Source of the DNA: Bradyrhizobium sp.
GTDB taxonomy: Bacteria > Pseudomonadota > Alphaproteobacteria > Rhizobiales > Xanthobacteraceae
NCBI RefSeq assembly: GCF_028868675.1
Contig: NZ_JAGWUA010000024.1
Location: forward strand, 1 to 35,943
Direction: 5' to 3'
Length of the DNA: 35,943 bases
The notes below the pieces were generated by a model that was given only the letters and a program-made list of their open reading frames with translations, ran no database searches and was not told the origin of the DNA. Made by a program: the position numbers and the translations under genes. This document shows, one piece after another, positions 25,916-33,633 of this stretch; position 1 is the first letter of the stretch; the number at the start of each line of letters is the position of its first letter.

Positions 25916-26704
25916 ATGCAGGCGCTTCACACCGCTGCGACCGGAATGGCGGCACAGGAACTCAACGTTCAGGTGATCTCCAACAACATCGCAAACCTCC
26001 GCACCACCGGCTTCAAGAAGCAGACCGCGGCGTTCCAGGACCTGATCTACGAGCACATCCGCCGCGTCGGCGCGCAGTCCTCGGACCAGGGCACCATCGT
26101 GCCCGTCGGCGTCGACATCGGCGGCGGCGTCAAGACCGTCGCCACGCCGCGCATGATGACGCAGGGCACGCTGTCGCAGACCGGCAACGATCTCGACCTC
26201 GCCGTCTCCGGCGAAGGCTTCTTCAAGATCCTGATGCCGGACGGCACCTACCAGTATACCCGCGACGGCACCTTCCAGATGGACAACCAGGGCCGCGTCG
26301 TCACCGCGCAGGGCAATCCGGTGCAGCCGACCATCACGATCCCGAACAACGCCTCGGGCCTCACGGTCAACATGCAGGGCCAGGTCTCGGTGACGCTGCC
26401 GGGCTCGACGAGCTCGACCATCATCGGCCAGATCGGCCTGACGCGCTTCGTCAACAAGGGCGGCCTGCAGCCGGTCGGCAGCAACCAGTTCACCGAGACG
26501 CCCTCCTCCGGTCCGCCGCAGGACGGCATCGCGAACTCGGAAGGCTACGGCCACATCACGCAAGGCAGCCTCGAGCAGGCCAATGTCGACGTCGTCTCCG
26601 AGATGAGCGACTTGATCGCCGCCCAGCGCGCCTACGAGATGAACGCCAAGGTGATCAGCGCCGCCGACCAGATGATGCAGTCCACCACGGCGCTGTTCCG
26701 CTAA
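25916..26704 (+). CDS. flgG: Flagellar distal rod protein FlgG
   Basis: A 262-residue distal rod protein, the usual FlgG length. It starts MQALHTAATGMAAQELNVQV, followed by ISNNIANLRTTGFKKQTAAF. The middle domain includes GTLSQTGNDLDLAVSGEGFF and YQYTRDGTFQMDNQGRVV. The C terminus is the family signature QGSLEQANVDVVSEMSDLIA, then AQRAYEMNAKVISAADQMMQ. FlgG makes up most of the straight, rigid distal rod that crosses the P and L rings. A strong GGGGAGA lies before ATG 25916, and the gene is 21 bases after the flgF stop in the same operon. Confidence 0.97.
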   Translation: MQALHTAATGMAAQELNVQVISNNIANLRTTGFKKQTAAFQDLIYEHIRRVGAQSSDQGTIVPVGVDIGGGVKTVATPRMMTQGTLSQTGNDLDLAVSGEGFFKILMPDGTYQYTRDGTFQMDNQGRVVTAQGNPVQPTITIPNNASGLTVNMQGQVSVTLPGSTSSTIIGQIGLTRFVNKGGLQPVGSNQFTETPSSGPPQDGIANSEGYGHITQGSLEQANVDVVSEMSDLIAAQRAYEMNAKVISAADQMMQSTTALFR

Positions 26705-26716
26705 GGGAGGATGACG

Positions 26717-27769
26717 ATGCGCAACACCATCGCCACGCTCGCCGCCCTGCTCGCGCTGACGGCGCCCGCGCACGCGGCCGACGACGCCATCGCGCAGCCG
26801 GCGCTGCGCCCGAGCATCACCGTGACCGCGGACGTGGTGCGGGTCGGCGACCTCGTCGACAATGCCGGCCCGGCCGCGCAGATCCCGGTCTACCGCTCGC
26901 CCGACCTCGGCACGACAGGCGCATTGCCGGTCGCGCAGGTGATCAACGTGCTGCGCGCCAAACAGGTGATCGGCGTGATGACCGGAGACATCAAGGAGGT
27001 CACGGTCACCCGCCTGGCGCGCACGCTCGCCAACAAGGACCTCGAGCTCGCGGTGGCGTCCGCGCTGGAGCACCGCTTCGGCCTCGGCGAGGCCGCCAAT
27101 ATCGGCATCACCTTCGACCGTGGCATCTCCGAGTTGCGGCTGGACGCCACCAACACCGGCGCGCTGCAGCCGACCGCCACCCGCTACGACCAGCGCAGCG
27201 GCCGCTTCGACGTCACCTTCGAGATCAGCAACGAGGCGAGCGCCGCGCCCGCCAAGCTGCGCTTCACCGGCACCGCGATCGAGACGGTGGAGGTTGCCGT
27301 GCTGACCCGCGACATCGACCGCACCGAGATGCTGAAATCCTCCGACGTCGTGCCGGAGCGGCGCCCGAAGGCGGAGATATCGGGCGAGGCCGCCACGCGC
27401 GACCGCGCGGTCGGCATGCAGCTCCGCCGCCCGATGCGCGCGGGCACGCCGATCCGCGTCGCCGACCTGGCCAAGCCCGAGCTGGTGCAGCGCGACCAGA
27501 GCGTCACCGTCATCTACCAGGCGGCCGGCCTCTATCTGACCACGCGTGCCAAGGCGATCGACAGCGGCGCCGAGGGCGACGTCGTCAACGTGCTCAACGT
27601 GCTGTCCAAGCGCACCCTCACCGGCGTCGTCACCGGCCGCGGCCAGATCACCATCCAGGCCGCCCCCGCCGCCTTGCCGAACGACCGGACGTCATCGCTG
27701 CAACGCGAGCCGGCGCCGGTCGCGCTCGCCCAGACCCAGCTTTCGCCAGCTCCAGCCAAGTCAGAGTAA
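26717..27769 (+). CDS. flgA: Flagellar P-ring assembly chaperone FlgA
   Basis: A 350-residue periplasmic protein. It has a signal peptide (cleavage near APAHA-ADD, residue 22) and a C-terminal SAF-type domain with VLTRDIDRTEMLKSSDVVPE, MQLRRPMRAGTPIRVADLAK and the terminal VNVLNVLSKRTLTGVVTGRG. FlgA binds FlgI and helps it assemble the P ring around the rod. The protein is longer than enteric FlgA (about 220 residues) because of a larger N-terminal region (about 25-190), as in other alphaproteobacteria. I start at ATG 26717, six bases after GGGAGG. The in-frame ATG at 26711 abuts that Shine-Dalgarno. No flgI gene is present in this window, so the partner is encoded elsewhere. Confidence 0.92.
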   Translation: MRNTIATLAALLALTAPAHAADDAIAQPALRPSITVTADVVRVGDLVDNAGPAAQIPVYRSPDLGTTGALPVAQVINVLRAKQVIGVMTGDIKEVTVTRLARTLANKDLELAVASALEHRFGLGEAANIGITFDRGISELRLDATNTGALQPTATRYDQRSGRFDVTFEISNEASAAPAKLRFTGTAIETVEVAVLTRDIDRTEMLKSSDVVPERRPKAEISGEAATRDRAVGMQLRRPMRAGTPIRVADLAKPELVQRDQSVTVIYQAAGLYLTTRAKAIDSGAEGDVVNVLNVLSKRTLTGVVTGRGQITIQAAPAALPNDRTSSLQREPAPVALAQTQLSPAPAKSE

Positions 27770-27772
27770 GTC

Positions 27773-28537
27773 ATGTCCAGGTTCAGCTCCGCCGCCCGTC
27801 TCCGTCGTCTCGCCCTCTCCGGCGCGTTGCTGGCGACGTTCGCCTTCGCGAGCGGCTGCTCCTCGATCGATCGCCTGTCGCAGATCGGCGAGCAGCCAAA
27901 GCTGTCGGCAATCGAGAATCCGACCGCGCAGCCCGGCTACAAGCCGGTGCAGATGCCGATGCCGAAGCCGGAAGTGGTGTCCTACAACCCGAACTCGCTG
28001 TGGCGGAACGGCAGCCGCGCCTTCTTCAAGGACCAGCGCGCCCACCAGGTCGGCGACCTCCTGACGGTGACCGTGAACATCACCGACAAGGCCAACATGG
28101 AGAACGACACCTCGCGCAGCCGCAGCAACAAGGAAGATTCGGGGATCACCGACTTCGCCGGCGCGAAGACCATCACGCAGGCCAACAAGATCCTGCCCGG
28201 CCGCATCCTCACCGCCGACTCCACCGCCTCCAGCGAAGGCAAGGGCAGCGTCGACCGCAAGGAGGCCCTGCAGACCACCGTCGCCGCCGTCGTGACGCAG
28301 GTGCTGCCGAACGGCAACCTCGTGGTCGAGGGCAAGCAGGAGATCCGCGTCAATTTCGAGATCCGCGAGCTGGTCGTCGCCGGCGTCGTGCGGCCCGAGG
28401 ACATCCAGAGCGACAACACCATCGACTCCACCAAGATCGCGCAGGCCCGCATCGCCTATGGCGGCCGCGGCCAGATCATGGACGTGCAGCAGCCGCGCTA
28501 CGGCCAGCAGGTGATGGACGTGCTGCTGCCGTTCTAG
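27773..28537 (+). CDS. flgH: Flagellar L-ring lipoprotein FlgH
   Basis: A 254-residue outer-membrane lipoprotein. The signal sequence ends in the lipobox FASGC (Cys29 would be acylated). The mature domain carries the FlgH blocks NSLWRNGSRAFFKDQRAHQVGDLLTV, VTQVLPNGNLVVEGKQEIRV and VVRPEDIQSDNTIDSTKIAQARIAYGGRG (each quoted here as the family core). FlgH forms the L ring, the outer-membrane bushing of the rod. ATG 27773 is three bases after the flgA stop with a weak Shine-Dalgarno, so translation is probably coupled. It is the last gene of the operon, followed by a perfect hairpin at 28599-28631. Confidence 0.96.
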   Translation: MSRFSSAARLRRLALSGALLATFAFASGCSSIDRLSQIGEQPKLSAIENPTAQPGYKPVQMPMPKPEVVSYNPNSLWRNGSRAFFKDQRAHQVGDLLTVTVNITDKANMENDTSRSRSNKEDSGITDFAGAKTITQANKILPGRILTADSTASSEGKGSVDRKEALQTTVAAVVTQVLPNGNLVVEGKQEIRVNFEIRELVVAGVVRPEDIQSDNTIDSTKIAQARIAYGGRGQIMDVQQPRYGQQVMDVLLPF

Positions 28538-28598
28538 TCCTTCTCCCGAGCTCCCACATCGTCGGTCGCGAACCTAGGCGCGGCCAGCGATGTTCTAC

Positions 28599-28631
28599 GC
28601 GGCCCTCGCTAGCTCCCCTGGCGAGGGCCGC
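28599..28631 (+). terminator. Perfect 11-bp hairpin after flgH
   Basis: GCGGCCCTCGC (28599-28609), an 11-base loop, and GCGAGGGCCGC (28621-28631). It begins 61 bases after the flgH stop and is followed by a weak T-containing stretch rather than a clean T tract. It probably ends the flgF-flgH transcript. Confidence 0.65.
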
Positions 28632-28637
28632 ATGAGT

Positions 28638-28655
28638 TCTTGGGACGACCCAAGA
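28638..28655. repeat. Small perfect inverted repeat next to the flgH terminator
   Basis: TCTTGGG-ACGA-CCCAAGA, a 7-bp stem with a 4-base loop, directly behind the larger hairpin. It could add to termination or be a protein-binding palindrome. From 28656 to 28973 I see no gene with a ribosome binding site. The stretch is lower in GC around 28745-28815 than its surroundings. Confidence 0.5.
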
Positions 28656-28973
28656 CATGATGAGACCGGGTCCGGCCTGCGGCGTCCGTGACCGGTTTCC
28701 AAAAACATGAGGTTCAACCCCATGCACAGTGGCCGGCGGGAGCCGGCGAGGCGTTACGGATTTTACGAAAATAACATTGACGCGTCGGGCAAATCAGGGG
28801 TATTCTGCAACAATGGCGGAGCGTGGGATCGGCAGAGCCCTTATGCACCCTTCCGCTCTGGAAAGAGGCCGAACCCGGCACCGCACGATCCAGCCAAACC
28901 TAACTCCACCACGTTCATGGGGGCTAGCCTCGGTTGGCGGATGGCTCCCGATAGCCGGTCGCGCGCGCCGGCG

Positions 28974-29300
28974 TCACGCCGCATCCGCCACGGCGCGTAT
29001 CTCGAGGCGCACACCCGTTTTCTCCTGTAGCGCGCTGATCACGGCCATCAGGTTCTCTGCTGTCGGATTGCCGCCCGGCCCGAACATCCTCATCAGGCTC
29101 TTCTGCGGGCGGTCGATCGCCTTGCTCAGCCGCTCGAAGCCGATCGTCGCGTTGATGTAGGTTCGCAGCGCCGAACGGCCGTAGTCGACGTCGCCCTGCA
29201 GCAGCGCCTGCATCGCCTCCTGAAACAGCGCTTCGCGAAAGGCCGGGTCGCGCTTGGCTCGCTCACGAACCGTTTCTCGAAAATCATGGGTCAACGGCAT
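28974..29300 (-). CDS. HigA/COG3636-like antitoxin (HTH)
   Basis: A 108-residue DNA-binding antitoxin-type protein. The N-terminal half (MPLTHDFRETVRERAKRDPA, then REALFQEAMQALLQGDVDYG) is the family's helical region. The C-terminal half is a helix-turn-helix with FERLSKAIDRPQKSLMRMFG and NPTAENLMAVISALQEKTGV. This S-L-x-R-M-x-x-x-x-G-N-P-T pattern is typical of addiction-module antidote proteins that follow a RelE/HigB-like toxin. It begins at ATG 29298-29300, three bases after the toxin stop, giving the toxin-first order of HigBA-type systems. It should neutralise the toxin and repress the pair's own promoter. Confidence 0.88.
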   Translation of the reverse strand: MPLTHDFRETVRERAKRDPAFREALFQEAMQALLQGDVDYGRSALRTYINATIGFERLSKAIDRPQKSLMRMFGPGGNPTAENLMAVISALQEKTGVRLEIRAVADAA

Positions 29301-29303
29301 TGT

Positions 29304-29639
29304 TCATCCCTTCGCGCGCTTCCGCGCCTTGTAGTCGCGCCAGCGATGCTGTGCGGCGTCGATATCGACTTGCTGCCTCTGCTTGGTGCCACCACCAAGC
29401 AGGATGACCAGCATGTTGCCGTCCCACCCGAAATAGACCCGATAGCCCGGGCCGCGATTGATCTTCAGTTCGGATACTCCCTCCCCGATCGACTTGACGT
29501 TCGAGGTGTTTCCGTCCGCAAGCCTGGCGATCGCGACGGAAACGAAAGCGGCTGTTTGCGCGTGCAACCGGTCGTGCCACTCCTGGAACGGACTACGGCC
29601 ATCGACGGTGTATTCCTCAACTCTGATTTCTGGTACCAC
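29304..29639 (-). CDS. HigB/RelE-like toxin (phage Gp49-like, COG3657 type)
   Basis: A 111-residue toxin-like protein with the family features SPFQEWHDRLHAQTAAFVSV, GVSELKINRGPGYRVYFGWD and LVILLGGGTKQRQQVDIDAA. The G-x-x-E-L-x-I-x-x-G-P-G-Y-R-V-Y-F block is the signature of RelE-superfamily proteins of the Gp49-like group, which usually cleave ribosome-bound mRNA. There is no in-frame ATG near the front. I take GTG 29637-29639 (VPEIRVEEY); TTG 29649-29651 is the alternative. A 20-base imperfect palindrome covers this start, fitting tight autoregulation. It lies beside the flagellar operon end in a region that otherwise looks accessory. Confidence 0.86.
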   Translation of the reverse strand: MVPEIRVEEYTVDGRSPFQEWHDRLHAQTAAFVSVAIARLADGNTSNVKSIGEGVSELKINRGPGYRVYFGWDGNMLVILLGGGTKQRQQVDIDAAQHRWRDYKARKRAKG

Positions 29640-29650
29640 ACATGTTACCA
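29631..29650. promoter_or_regulatory. Imperfect palindrome over the toxin start, candidate operator
   Basis: TGGTACCACACATGTTACCA is an imperfect dyad (TGGTA at one end, TACCA-type at the other; about 7 of 10 positions pair). It overlaps the GTG and TTG start candidates of the toxin gene, where the HTH antitoxin would be expected to bind. Confidence 0.4.
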
Positions 29651-29848
29651 ATTGTCGATTTCAGAAAATTCGGTCGATTTGAGATTATCGTGGATGCGCC
29701 CCAAGCGCCTCACTATGTTTCTATTCTGTTCCTTTCACAAACGAGGATGCTGGACTGTTTCCGGCCCCAATGGCCTGACTTGAAATTTTCGTGGCCCAAT
29801 TCGTTAGTGAACCACGCCTACCATCGGGAGAACACGATGGAGGCGCGC

Positions 29849-30103
29849 ATGCGGAAATTGACACTTACCAAGTCCCTCGAGCTTGTTGGCGATACAGAAG
29901 GCGCTTTCCGGTACCGAGAGTTGAATAGCTCCGGTGTTCAAATTCACGGAGATAGAGACGGCGCAACCGTCGGCGATCTCTATGTCCGCAAAGCAGCCAT
30001 TCCCGGGGCTGCTCCGAAGAAGATTGCGGTACAATCGAATTTGAGGTGTGAGAAGTCGATCAAGCTTATCCCAAGCTACGCGAGCATCTTGGTTCGGTCG
30101 TAA
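29849..30103 (+). CDS. Small hypothetical protein with a conserved-looking strand motif
   Basis: An 84-residue protein starting MRKLTLTKSLELVGDTEGAF and containing GDLYVRKAAIPGAAPKKIAV. It resembles a family of 60-70-residue hypotheticals in rhizobia with the pattern T-K-x-x-x-G-A-x-R-Y-x-E, then G-x-L-Y-x-R-K-x-x-x-P. In those, the protein ends soon after the I-x-V strand; here another 20 residues of different character follow, so the true end may be displaced by a small frameshift. GGAGG at 29839-29843 is ideally placed for ATG 29849; ATG 29837 (with GGGAG upstream) is the alternative. The GC content of 29650-29850 is lower than the flanks, hinting at acquisition. No function is proposed. 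Confidence 0.55.
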   Translation: MRKLTLTKSLELVGDTEGAFRYRELNSSGVQIHGDRDGATVGDLYVRKAAIPGAAPKKIAVQSNLRCEKSIKLIPSYASILVRS

Positions 30104-30124
30104 CGATCGAGGCACACAGCCAAC

Positions 30125-30904
30125 TCATAAGAACTCCGCCTCCACCACTCCCAACCCGTCCAACTCCATCCGCACCTTGTCGCCCGGCTTCAGCCACAGC
30201 GTCTTCACGAGGCTTCCCGTCAGCACGATCTGGCCGGCATGGAGGCCCTTGCCTTCGGCCGCGAGATGGTTGGCGAGCCAGGCGAGCGCGTTGTGGGGAT
30301 GGCCGAGGACGTCGGCGCCGGTGCCCTGGCCGGCCACCTCGCCGTTGAGCAGTGCGCGGCCGGCGATCCTCTTGAGGTCCGGCACGGCGGCGCGAGCGAC
30401 CTCGGGCCCGAGCACGCAGCCGGCGGCAAAGAAGTCGTCGGCGATCAGGGTCGGCGCGCCCAGCGTCTCCCATTTCACGTAGCGGTCGTCGACGATCTCG
30501 ATCGCGGGGCGATAGGCCTCGACCGCCTCGGCCACCCATTCGGCGGTGAACGGCGCCTCGCCCGGCGCGAGGCTGCGCTTCAGGCGGACCGCAATCTCGC
30601 ATTCGACGCCGACCCGGACATAGTCGGCCGCCGCGAGCTTGACGCCGCTGTCGTGCACGCCCTTCTCGAACACGCCGCCGGCGCAGGGATGGGGGATGCC
30701 GATATAGTCCTGCATCACCGCGCTGGTGCAGCCGATCTTGTAGCCAACCAGGCGGCCCGTCTGCGGCAGCAGGAGATCATGCAGTGCACGCTGGACCTTG
30801 TAGCCGGCAGCTTCGTCCGCGGGCGGAACCTCGAGCGCCGCGAGCGGACTTTTGTTGCGGCGCGCGGCCGCGATCGCCTTTGCGGCTGCGAGAATCTCGT
30901 CCAT
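30125..30904 (-). CDS. 2-keto-4-pentenoate hydratase / fumarylacetoacetase-family protein
   Basis: A 259-residue enzyme of the 2-keto-4-pentenoate hydratase (MhpD-like) branch of the fumarylacetoacetate hydrolase superfamily. These enzymes add water to 2-hydroxypentadienoate-type products of aromatic ring meta-cleavage, or act as related decarboxylases. Visible are GYKIGCTSAVMQDYIGIPHP (54-73), the metal-binding VECEIAVRL (Glu101, Glu103) and AIEIVDDRY (Glu136 and the following Asp). The terminal AGQIVLTGSLVKTLWLKPGD segment is also typical. Length is usual. It starts at ATG 30902-30904. No other aromatic-degradation gene is adjacent, so its substrate is open. The first copy of a 124-bp repeat lies upstream. 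Confidence 0.85.
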   Translation of the reverse strand: MDEILAAAKAIAAARRNKSPLAALEVPPADEAAGYKVQRALHDLLLPQTGRLVGYKIGCTSAVMQDYIGIPHPCAGGVFEKGVHDSGVKLAAADYVRVGVECEIAVRLKRSLAPGEAPFTAEWVAEAVEAYRPAIEIVDDRYVKWETLGAPTLIADDFFAAGCVLGPEVARAAVPDLKRIAGRALLNGEVAGQGTGADVLGHPHNALAWLANHLAAEGKGLHAGQIVLTGSLVKTLWLKPGDKVRMELDGLGVVEAEFL

Positions 30905-31033
30905 CGGCGCCGCCTCCCATGCTACTCAGCGTGGCGGAGTTCAGCATTCCAGCCCGGGCCTGACAAGCACCGCTACGGACAGCACCGCGGTCCGCGGCCC
31001 CGGGATCAAGACATGGCGCAATGCCGTTGACCC

Positions 31034-31157
31034 GACTCGCAAAAGTGCGATCGCCTGAGCTGAAGGCTCGGTCTCATCCGAGCTCACGTGAACATGGAGA
31101 AGTCCGGTCCAGCCCGTTGATCGCGATTCAATTTTCGAATCGCGTTGCATGCTGTGC
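31034..31157 (+). repeat. ~124-bp direct repeat, copy 1
   Basis: It begins GACTCGCAAAAGTGCGATCG and aligns along its length with 34496-34618 in the same orientation, at roughly 85% identity by eye. It contains two hairpins: GCTCGG-TCTCAT-CCGAGC, and CGCGATTC/GAATCGCG around AATTTTC. It lies just downstream of the sensor kinase stop. The remaining bases of the 30905-31165 gap show nothing I can name. Confidence 0.85.
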
Positions 31158-31165
31158 CCCGCCGC

Positions 31166-32512
31166 CTATTGGCTGGCGATCGTTGCCTTGAGACCGCCGA
31201 GCTCGGACCGGCAAAGCTCCAGCGTCCACCCATACGCCTCGAGGACGTCCCGCACGATCGCAAGGCCCAGGCCCGCAGCGCCACCGCCCTGGTCGAGGCG
31301 GGCGCCGCGTCGGACGACGTGTGACAGAGCGGACGGTTCGATGCCTTTGCCATCATCTTCGATGGCGATCGAAGACAGGGCTTCATCCGACGTGATCCGG
31401 ACGGATCGCGCGGCATGGCGCGCCGCGTTCTCGAGCAGGTTTCCGAGAACTTCGGCGAGGTCGACCTTGTCGAGCGGGGCGCAAAGATCGGCGGCAACGA
31501 GGTTCTCGAACCTCACGCGCGCACCGTCGGGAGTGCGCGACAGCGTTGCCGTGACGGAGTCAACGAGCGGCTTCACGGGAGTGGATATTGCAGCGCCGCC
31601 CCGGGCGCGCCCGCGAACCCTGGCCCGGGCGAGCTCGCGGTCGACGTGGCGACCCATGGCTTCACTGACGGCTTCGATATTCTCGGCAATATCGCGCTCG
31701 CCCCGCTCCCGCAGACGTGACGCATCGGCCGCGAGAGCCGCGAGGGGCGTCTTCAGCCCATGAGCCAGATCGGCGGCACGGCCGCGGGACCGTTCGATCT
31801 CGCGTTCCTGGGCGTCGATCAGCGCGTTGACCTCCTCGACCAGGGGGTGAACCTCGGTCGGGACCGAGGGCGGCAGATGCCGGGTTCGCCCCGCTCTGAT
31901 GTCGGCCACTCCGCCGCGCAGCGCGACCAGCGGACGCAGGCCGACGCCGACCTGGACCCAGGTCGCAAGGGCCAGCACGCAGCCGAGAAGGACGAGAGCG
32001 ATCGAGAGATCCTTCGCGAAGGCCGAGGTCGCCGCCGTGACCCTGGCGAGGTCCTCGGCGACGGCAAGGCGGACGACCAACGGCCTGCCGTCCGCGGTCA
32101 GCGTGACGGCGCGCTCGGCGACGAGGACGCGCCGGCCTCCCGGTCCCGGCGCCTGGTGCTGATGTGTTTCTCCAGGCTCAAGTCGATCCGCCGGAAGCTC
32201 CAGGCCCGAATCCCACAACGAGCGCGAGCGAAGCAACTGCCCGCGCGCATCGCCGACCTGCCAGTACAGCCCGGACAGCGGATCGGCGAAGCGGGGATCG
32301 ACCGGGGTCTGCGTCAACACCAGCTTGCCTTGCGGGTCGAGGTCGATGCCGGCGAGCAGCTGCTTCAGATGGACGTCGAGGTCCTGAGCCAGGGTGCGCG
32401 ACACATGGCGCTCGAAAACCAGGACCAGCGCCCCCCCGGCAACCGCAAGCGCCATCAGCATGGCCACGATGCCACCGGCGACCAGTCGCAGCCTGAGCGA
32501 ATGCCGGCTCAT
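31166..32512 (-). CDS. Sensor histidine kinase of an OmpR-type two-component system
   Basis: A 448-residue membrane kinase. It has two membrane helices (about 10-33 and 168-190) enclosing a periplasmic sensor domain of about 135 residues, a HAMP-like segment, and the HisKA box RAADLAHGLKTPLAAL with phospho-acceptor His251. The ATPase domain has the N box NLLENAARHA, DDGKGI and GGAAGLGLAIVRDV. It phosphorylates the response regulator encoded upstream; its stop-start overlap with that gene is four bases (32509-32512). The adjacent PepSY-type and cytochrome b genes suggest the signal is periplasmic redox or metal-related. The resemblance is to PhoQ/QseC-like kinases at the level of layout only. 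Confidence 0.9.
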   Translation of the reverse strand: MSRHSLRLRLVAGGIVAMLMALAVAGGALVLVFERHVSRTLAQDLDVHLKQLLAGIDLDPQGKLVLTQTPVDPRFADPLSGLYWQVGDARGQLLRSRSLWDSGLELPADRLEPGETHQHQAPGPGGRRVLVAERAVTLTADGRPLVVRLAVAEDLARVTAATSAFAKDLSIALVLLGCVLALATWVQVGVGLRPLVALRGGVADIRAGRTRHLPPSVPTEVHPLVEEVNALIDAQEREIERSRGRAADLAHGLKTPLAALAADASRLRERGERDIAENIEAVSEAMGRHVDRELARARVRGRARGGAAISTPVKPLVDSVTATLSRTPDGARVRFENLVAADLCAPLDKVDLAEVLGNLLENAARHAARSVRITSDEALSSIAIEDDGKGIEPSALSHVVRRGARLDQGGGAAGLGLAIVRDVLEAYGWTLELCRSELGGLKATIASQ

Positions 32513-33174
32513 TCGAACAGGTCCGGCATCAGATAGCCGAAGCCGCGCCGCGTCTCGATCGCGTCGGCGCCGAGCTTCTTGCGTACGCGGCCGACCAGCA
32601 CCTCCAGCGTGTTGGAATCATGCTCCTCGCCGTGACCGTAAACGTTCTCGTCGATCTCCTGCTGCGAGACGACCCGCCCGCGATTGCGGAGGAGATGGGC
32701 GACCAGCCTGTATTCGAGCGGCGAAAGCGCGATGGGCACGCCGCGGCGGGTCACCTTCATCTGCCGCTCGTCGAGCGTGATCTCGCCCGCGGTCATGACC
32801 GAGGAGGCATGCCCCGCCGAGCGCCGCACGATGGACCGCAGCCGCGCCAGCAGCTCCTCCATCCGGAACGGCTTCGGAAGGTAGTCGTCGGCGCCGGCAT
32901 CGATGCCGTCGACCCGCTCGGCCCAGCTTCCCCGCGCAGTGAGGATGAGGACGGGCATGCGGCGTCCGTTGGCGCGCCAGCGCTTCAGGACCGCCAGGCC
33001 GTCCATGCCAGGCAAACCAAGGTCGAGGATGACGGCGCCGAAGTCCTCGGTGTCGCCGAGGAACCAGGCGTCTTCGCCCTTGGCGACGGTTTCCACCACG
33101 TAGCCGGAGGCCTGCAGAGTGCGCGAGACCTCGGACGCGATCCGCAGGTCATCCTCGACGACAAGCACGCGCAT
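32509..33174 (-). CDS. OmpR/PhoB-family response regulator
   Basis: A 221-residue two-domain regulator. The receiver domain (1-118) starts MRVLVVEDDLRIASEVSRTL, with acidic pocket Glu7-Asp8-Asp9, phospho-acceptor Asp51 in VILDLGLPGMDGL, and Lys in DDYLPKPFR near 101. The winged-helix DNA-binding domain (about 125-221) contains ALSPLEYRLVAHLLRNRGRV, then SNTLEVLVGRVRKKLGADAI and RRGFGYLM. It is the cognate partner of the downstream kinase. The ATG at 33172-33174 overlaps the upstream PepSY-type stop by one base. A likely target is the divergent promoter region 33486-33633, where CTGAC units recur at 11-base spacing. Confidence 0.95.
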   Translation of the reverse strand: MRVLVVEDDLRIASEVSRTLQASGYVVETVAKGEDAWFLGDTEDFGAVILDLGLPGMDGLAVLKRWRANGRRMPVLILTARGSWAERVDGIDAGADDYLPKPFRMEELLARLRSIVRRSAGHASSVMTAGEITLDERQMKVTRRGVPIALSPLEYRLVAHLLRNRGRVVSQQEIDENVYGHGEEHDSNTLEVLVGRVRKKLGADAIETRRGFGYLMPDLFE

Positions 33175-33485
33175 CACTTCTCCCTGGTCCGTTCGACGGC
33201 TCCGCTCCTGGCGTCGACGTGGATCTCGAACAGCCGTCCCTTGCCGTCGACGACGCGCAATTCGTAAGTCCAGGCACCGGCTTCCCGTTCGAGCTTCACG
33301 CCGACGATCTCGCCCGGAAGCTTTTGCCTCACCATGGTCAGAATCTCGGCAAGCGGACGGATTTCGCCCGCCTCCACGGCCCGGCGCGCGTCGTCCTGAT
33401 CGCGGGCGAGCGACGGGGCCCCTCCGGCCGCGAGAAGCGCGGCTGCAAGGATCAGGCATCGAACTCGCTGCGGGCGTAAGTCCAT
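33174..33485 (-). CDS. Periplasmic PepSY-type protein, first gene of the two-component operon
   Basis: A 103-residue exported protein. It has a signal peptide (basic MDLRPQRVR, hydrophobic core, cleavage near GGAPSLA-RDQ) and a single PepSY-like domain. That domain shows EIRPLAEILTMVRQKLPGEI, GAWTYELRVVDGKGRLFEIH and VDARSGAVERTREK, the G-x-W-x-Y-E-x-x-V-x-x-x-x-G-x-x-x-x-x-x-x-D-A-x-x-G pattern of the family. Such small proteins often accompany two-component systems and cytochromes; PepSY domains are thought to inhibit proteases or bind ligands in the periplasm. The stop overlaps the response-regulator start. It faces the other PepSY-type gene at 33634 across a 148-base control region. Confidence 0.85.
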   Translation of the reverse strand: MDLRPQRVRCLILAAALLAAGGAPSLARDQDDARRAVEAGEIRPLAEILTMVRQKLPGEIVGVKLEREAGAWTYELRVVDGKGRLFEIHVDARSGAVERTREK

Positions 33486-33528
33486 GAGGAATACTCGTTA
33501 TCCCGGAGATATGGATGCCTGATCTCAC

Positions 33529-33579
33529 CTGACAAATCGCTGACTTGGCTCAACAGGCGTCGGTCAGGCCGGTTCTGAC
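33529..33579. promoter_or_regulatory. Recurrent CTGAC units, candidate response-regulator binding region
   Basis: CTGAC occurs at 33529-33533, 33540-33544 and 33575-33579, and its complement GTCAG at 33563-33567. The first two are exactly 11 bases apart, the spacing expected for tandem half-sites of OmpR-family regulators. The cluster lies in the middle of the divergent region between the two PepSY-type genes. Confidence 0.45.
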
Positions 33580-33633
33580 AGATTGGCCAGGTCGCCGCCG
33601 CATGGTGCGGGCGGCAACCGTCAGGAGATACCT

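Noticed and set aside
28707..29027. Open + strand frames after the flgH terminator
   Set aside because: No Shine-Dalgarno, unlikely composition, and the 3' part overlaps the antitoxin gene on the other strand.
31030..31160. Short minus-strand reading frame inside repeat copy 1, and a similar one in copy 2
   Set aside because: The frames exist only because the repeat is open there; no ribosome binding site, and the repeat's hairpins explain its conservation better.
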